64,000 nucleotides of DNA from Strongylocentrotus purpuratus (Eukaryota; Echinodermata; Echinoidea; Camarodonta; Strongylocentrotidae), in assembly GCF_000002235.5 (NCBI RefSeq), contig NW_022145610.1, forward strand, positions 32,626,807-32,690,806. Reading direction: 5' to 3'. This document shows, piece after piece, positions 60,992-64,000 of this stretch. Position 1 is the stretch's first letter, and each line of letters starts with the position of its first letter. Both the position numbers and the translations under genes were made by a program. The notes below the pieces were generated by a model. It was not told the origin of the DNA and searched no databases. It was given only the letters and a program-made list of their open reading frames with translations.

Positions 60992-61334
60992 AGCCCGTTT
61001 AGAGTGTTGGGAGCCCAGAATTCGCCCCCAAATCCCTTCAATTGTATCCCAATGTGAAAGAGGATGTCATTTGAGACACACTTCTGCAAAGATTTCCCCA
61101 AAAGAAAATGTGTTTGAAGACAAATATTGATAAACGAGAACAATAAGTTGGGTTTCCTGTTGTACGCAGAAAACCTATATTTTGTATTCTCTCATCAATA
61201 TTCGACTTCAAACACGTTTGTTCTGAAAATCCTTGCACAAAATTGTCTTAAATGACATCCTTTTTCACATTATCAAACAATTAAAGTGAAATTTTGCCAT
61301 CGAATTTAGGGGCTCCAAACACTTTAGGGGAACT
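60992..61334. mobile_element. TTAA-flanked foldback MITE, 343 bp
   Basis: The left end is AGCCCGTTTAGAGTGTTGGG and the right end, inverted, is AGTTCCCCTAAAGTGTTTGG. TTAA lies on both sides (60988-60991, 61335-61338). The inverted similarity extends inward through AATGTGAAAGAGGATGTCAT and GTGTTTGAAGAC...ATATTGAT, so about 140 bp of each arm can pair. No coding sequence. Confidence 0.75.
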
Positions 61335-61338
61335 TTAA

Positions 61339-64000
61339 GAAATAGAAAAGCGTCCACATCTACCCTTTTAACACATACGTCCATATGACCCTCACCAGTT
61401 ATAATAATGGTTCTTCACCTCGGCGTATCCTTGTCTCAACAATGGCTTCAAACAAAATCGTTTTTATTTCCACCTGTCAATCTATTCAACAAGGTCTCCT
61501 CTTCCAAATCTATCACCGCTAGCGAATTTGAAGGAGGGACAAGGGGCAATATGCTCTGACTGACAATTTTTTGAAAAAAAATACAGTCCTTAGGGAGCTA
61601 GTTAGTTGAGAGGTTGGCGGATTTTTGTAAGTCGATTCTCCTTTTCATTGTTTTTCTTTTTCGTTTATTACTGTTATGATCTTTATTTACCATTTGTTAT
61701 CTAATGATCGTGAACTCGAAATGTAGCTTGTTTTAAATAAGGTATATGGTGTATTTTATGTATTGCTTTTAAAACTAAATGTAGAAATAAAACGTTAAAC
61801 TTTCTACAGACACTGCACGAACTAAAAACACTTTTTTTTTTTAAAGGAATACCCCGCCCCGGCCAAGAAAAAGTCCTTTCTTAGCTATATTGAGCTCAGT
61901 AAGAGCTGAGATGTGTCACCCCCCCCCCCCCCCTGATTCCCAGTCTGGATACGTCACTACCAATCGCTCCCGTGAAGCAACCGAGCTTTGCTAGTTGTTT
62001 ACTTAATCAGTTTGAGAGCTGGGGTGTTTGCTTTTCCTCCAGTTATTTTGATGATGTCTGATAGAACGAAACATATCGACATAAATGTCATTTGCTAATG
62101 AATGTTGCCCTCACGCACACCCACACGCACACCCTCACCCTTTACATGCTTACATGAAAATCGTTTATTTAGAGCCCGAAGAGCGTGAACCATCTATAAA
62201 TATAAATGTTTTCATGCCCTTCAGGCTCTTAGCTGTTGAAGGATCTTATTCTATCAGATTTCTTTCGCATTCTGAAATTTGCTTAATCCGACACCAGAGA
62301 GAGAGAACATGTGAAATTGTAGCAATTGGTTCTTTGTATACGTGTTGAAAGTATTAAACTTTAAACGTGGAATGCCAATGGTTATTTGTTTTGTTTTTCG
62401 TTTTCCAGAGGTGGGGCGGTGATGTTCTACCCGTCTTTTGGGGTAAGGGATGTGGAATGGGTAGAAAAACAAAATCAGTTCGAGGATATGTTTCTTTGCC
62501 GGTGGGGGGGGGGGGGCACTTTCATGTGGTAGAAACGAGTATAAACGTATTATTGTGGGATGCCTATCTTATAATAATTTTGTTAATAAGCCTATACTTT
62601 TCAACCTACATTATGAATGCGTATCGAAATGTGATTAGAAATAATGATCAAGATGCCAGGAAACCAAGACAAATAATGTTACAGAATGAAATGCAACGGG
62701 GAATAGAGATGGAGATATAGCAAAAGACAGGAGAAAGAAAAATAGAGAAAGAGGGGAGAAATATGCTTAACCAAAATAGGTAAAGAAACGCAGAGTTAAA
62801 AAAAGAGAGTTAGAGATAGAAAGAAGAAGGATATAGGTAGTGTCTTCTACTCACTAAAGTCGGCGAATATTTCGTCTCTACAGTGAAACGAGAAGAAAAT
62901 CATTTTCGATTAAATGATAATTTCAACATGAATCATTAATTTCCGAAAAGAACCCAATCTGTATTCGTTTGCGATCTAAATTTTTCTTCATATGCTACTG
63001 AGATTTCGTGGAATTGACATACCGCCTTGAAACATAATCTACTTTAACTAGATTCAATCAAATATATATAATTTTATAAGCAAGGTAAGAATCGTGATGC
63101 ATGGTAAGTAGGGACATTTGAAGCTCGATTTTTAACTTAAGATCATCATCATCAAAACATTTGCAAAATACAAATAAACAGAGAGATAAAAAGTGAAAGA
63201 TAAATTAAGAGTGGCACAGAGGGAGCAAGAAATGAAAGAAGTGTCTGCAATAAACAAATAAAATGAAATAATCCTGACTTGAAAACGTTTAAAAGATCTT
63301 CCTTTCCATTATAATTTCAACATAAATCATATGAGGAATCAAAATGTCGTCCGGACTACAATTTCTCGTATGCATCAGGTTGTGCATGTTTCTGCAAACA
63401 GGAGGCAGTCACATACCACCCATAACAATAACCAACTTGCTTTCGATTCCACCAATAAGAGGGATAATTAGCATGTTAGATATAACGATATTGAATCCTC
63501 ATTGTTTGTTTTGTGGTTCGACCAACAGCAATTCACCTCACATCATTCTAAAATTATCATCGTTCATCTTTAAAAGATATTGCTGATTCCCAAATATGTG
63601 TCCTCTTTTCTTATTTCCCTGATCTCATTTCTTTACCCCCCAAAAAGCTGTTTCTCATTTTTGTCCTGTTGTTTTACCAAGACAGATTGACCACGCTATA
63701 TTAATTCAAGACTTGCATATTAATCCATTTTATTTGCCTATTATAATCACTGTTCATTTATGTTTATTCTGAGGCTACAGAAACACCGATTGAAGACACA
63801 AAACTAATCCTTATTTCTTTCGCACAAAATGTTCCCGCGGATCTCATAGGTTTGACCCGTCACACTCTTAATATTTGACTTGCCGTTGGGTGAGTGTTAA
63901 TCCAAATACTCCTGAGGGAATGGGCTAAAGCATGGTGCGTGTGTGTTTACGTGTGAGTGTGGGTGTGTGTTGAAGCGACATCCAATACCCATCATGGCTT
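61339..64000. other. No gene seen
   Basis: AT-rich DNA with a C run (61919-61934), a G run (62503-62516), a purine-rich patch (62700-62835), an A-rich patch and GT repeats at the right edge. No exon-like frame or element ends were found. Confidence 0.4.

Overview
The window is a gene-poor stretch of animal nuclear DNA, most likely from an echinoderm and probably a sea urchin. That assignment is an inference. It rests on a tRNA-headed SINE with a (TATT/ATT)n tail, many foldback MITEs, hAT-type MITEs carrying long poly-G tracts, and very dense (CT/GA)n and trinucleotide microsatellites. Nothing indicates a prokaryote: there are no operons, no ribosome binding sites and no long ORFs. Nearly all open frames of 60-150 codons are chance frames, or translations of simple repeats such as poly-Gly/Pro from G runs, Ser-Leu from CT runs, and Asn/Ile from AAT runs.

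Host coding content is small. A credible last coding exon lies at the left edge (794-1001, + strand), with an upstream acceptor and a natural stop. A candidate first coding exon (39340-39409, + strand) has a strong start context, a GTGAGT donor and an upstream NRF1-type site (38903-38914). A CpG-rich segment (about 22640-22995) with an AAGATGGCGGC motif on the minus strand could be another promoter or first exon. No protein family could be named for any of them.

Most of what can be annotated is mobile DNA. There are four copies of one hAT-like MITE family (5929-6453, 7599-8014, 23273-23784, 31822-32095), each with a perfect 8-bp target-site duplication and a body of conserved islands separated by runs of up to 57 G. 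Four unrelated MITEs are flanked by TTAA (242-607, 3310-3497, 13105-13648, 60992-61334). One Harbinger-like MITE with TTA duplications (43855-44531) lies inside a SINE. Two TA-flanked MITEs sit side by side (39994-40318, 40381-40541). Further foldbacks are at 3190-3545, 5394-5607, 5722-6470, 15446-15634, 17924-18072 and 32952-33187.

Retroelements include a CR1/L2-like LINE fragment with a 217-codon reverse-transcriptase C-terminal frame (30708-31545). There are shorter LINE 3' ends (9234, 53208 and others), eight copies or fragments of a Leu/Ser-tRNA-headed SINE, and one copy of a second tRNA-headed SINE (35125-35415, minus). The 3' tail of the first SINE matches the tail of the LINE fragment at 53208-53430, so both partners of a LINE-SINE pair are visible here. 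Nested insertions (hAT in a foldback arm, Harbinger in SINE, TTAA MITE in another MITE) give relative ages. No LTR retrovirus-like, Polinton-like, CRISPR or rRNA feature was seen.
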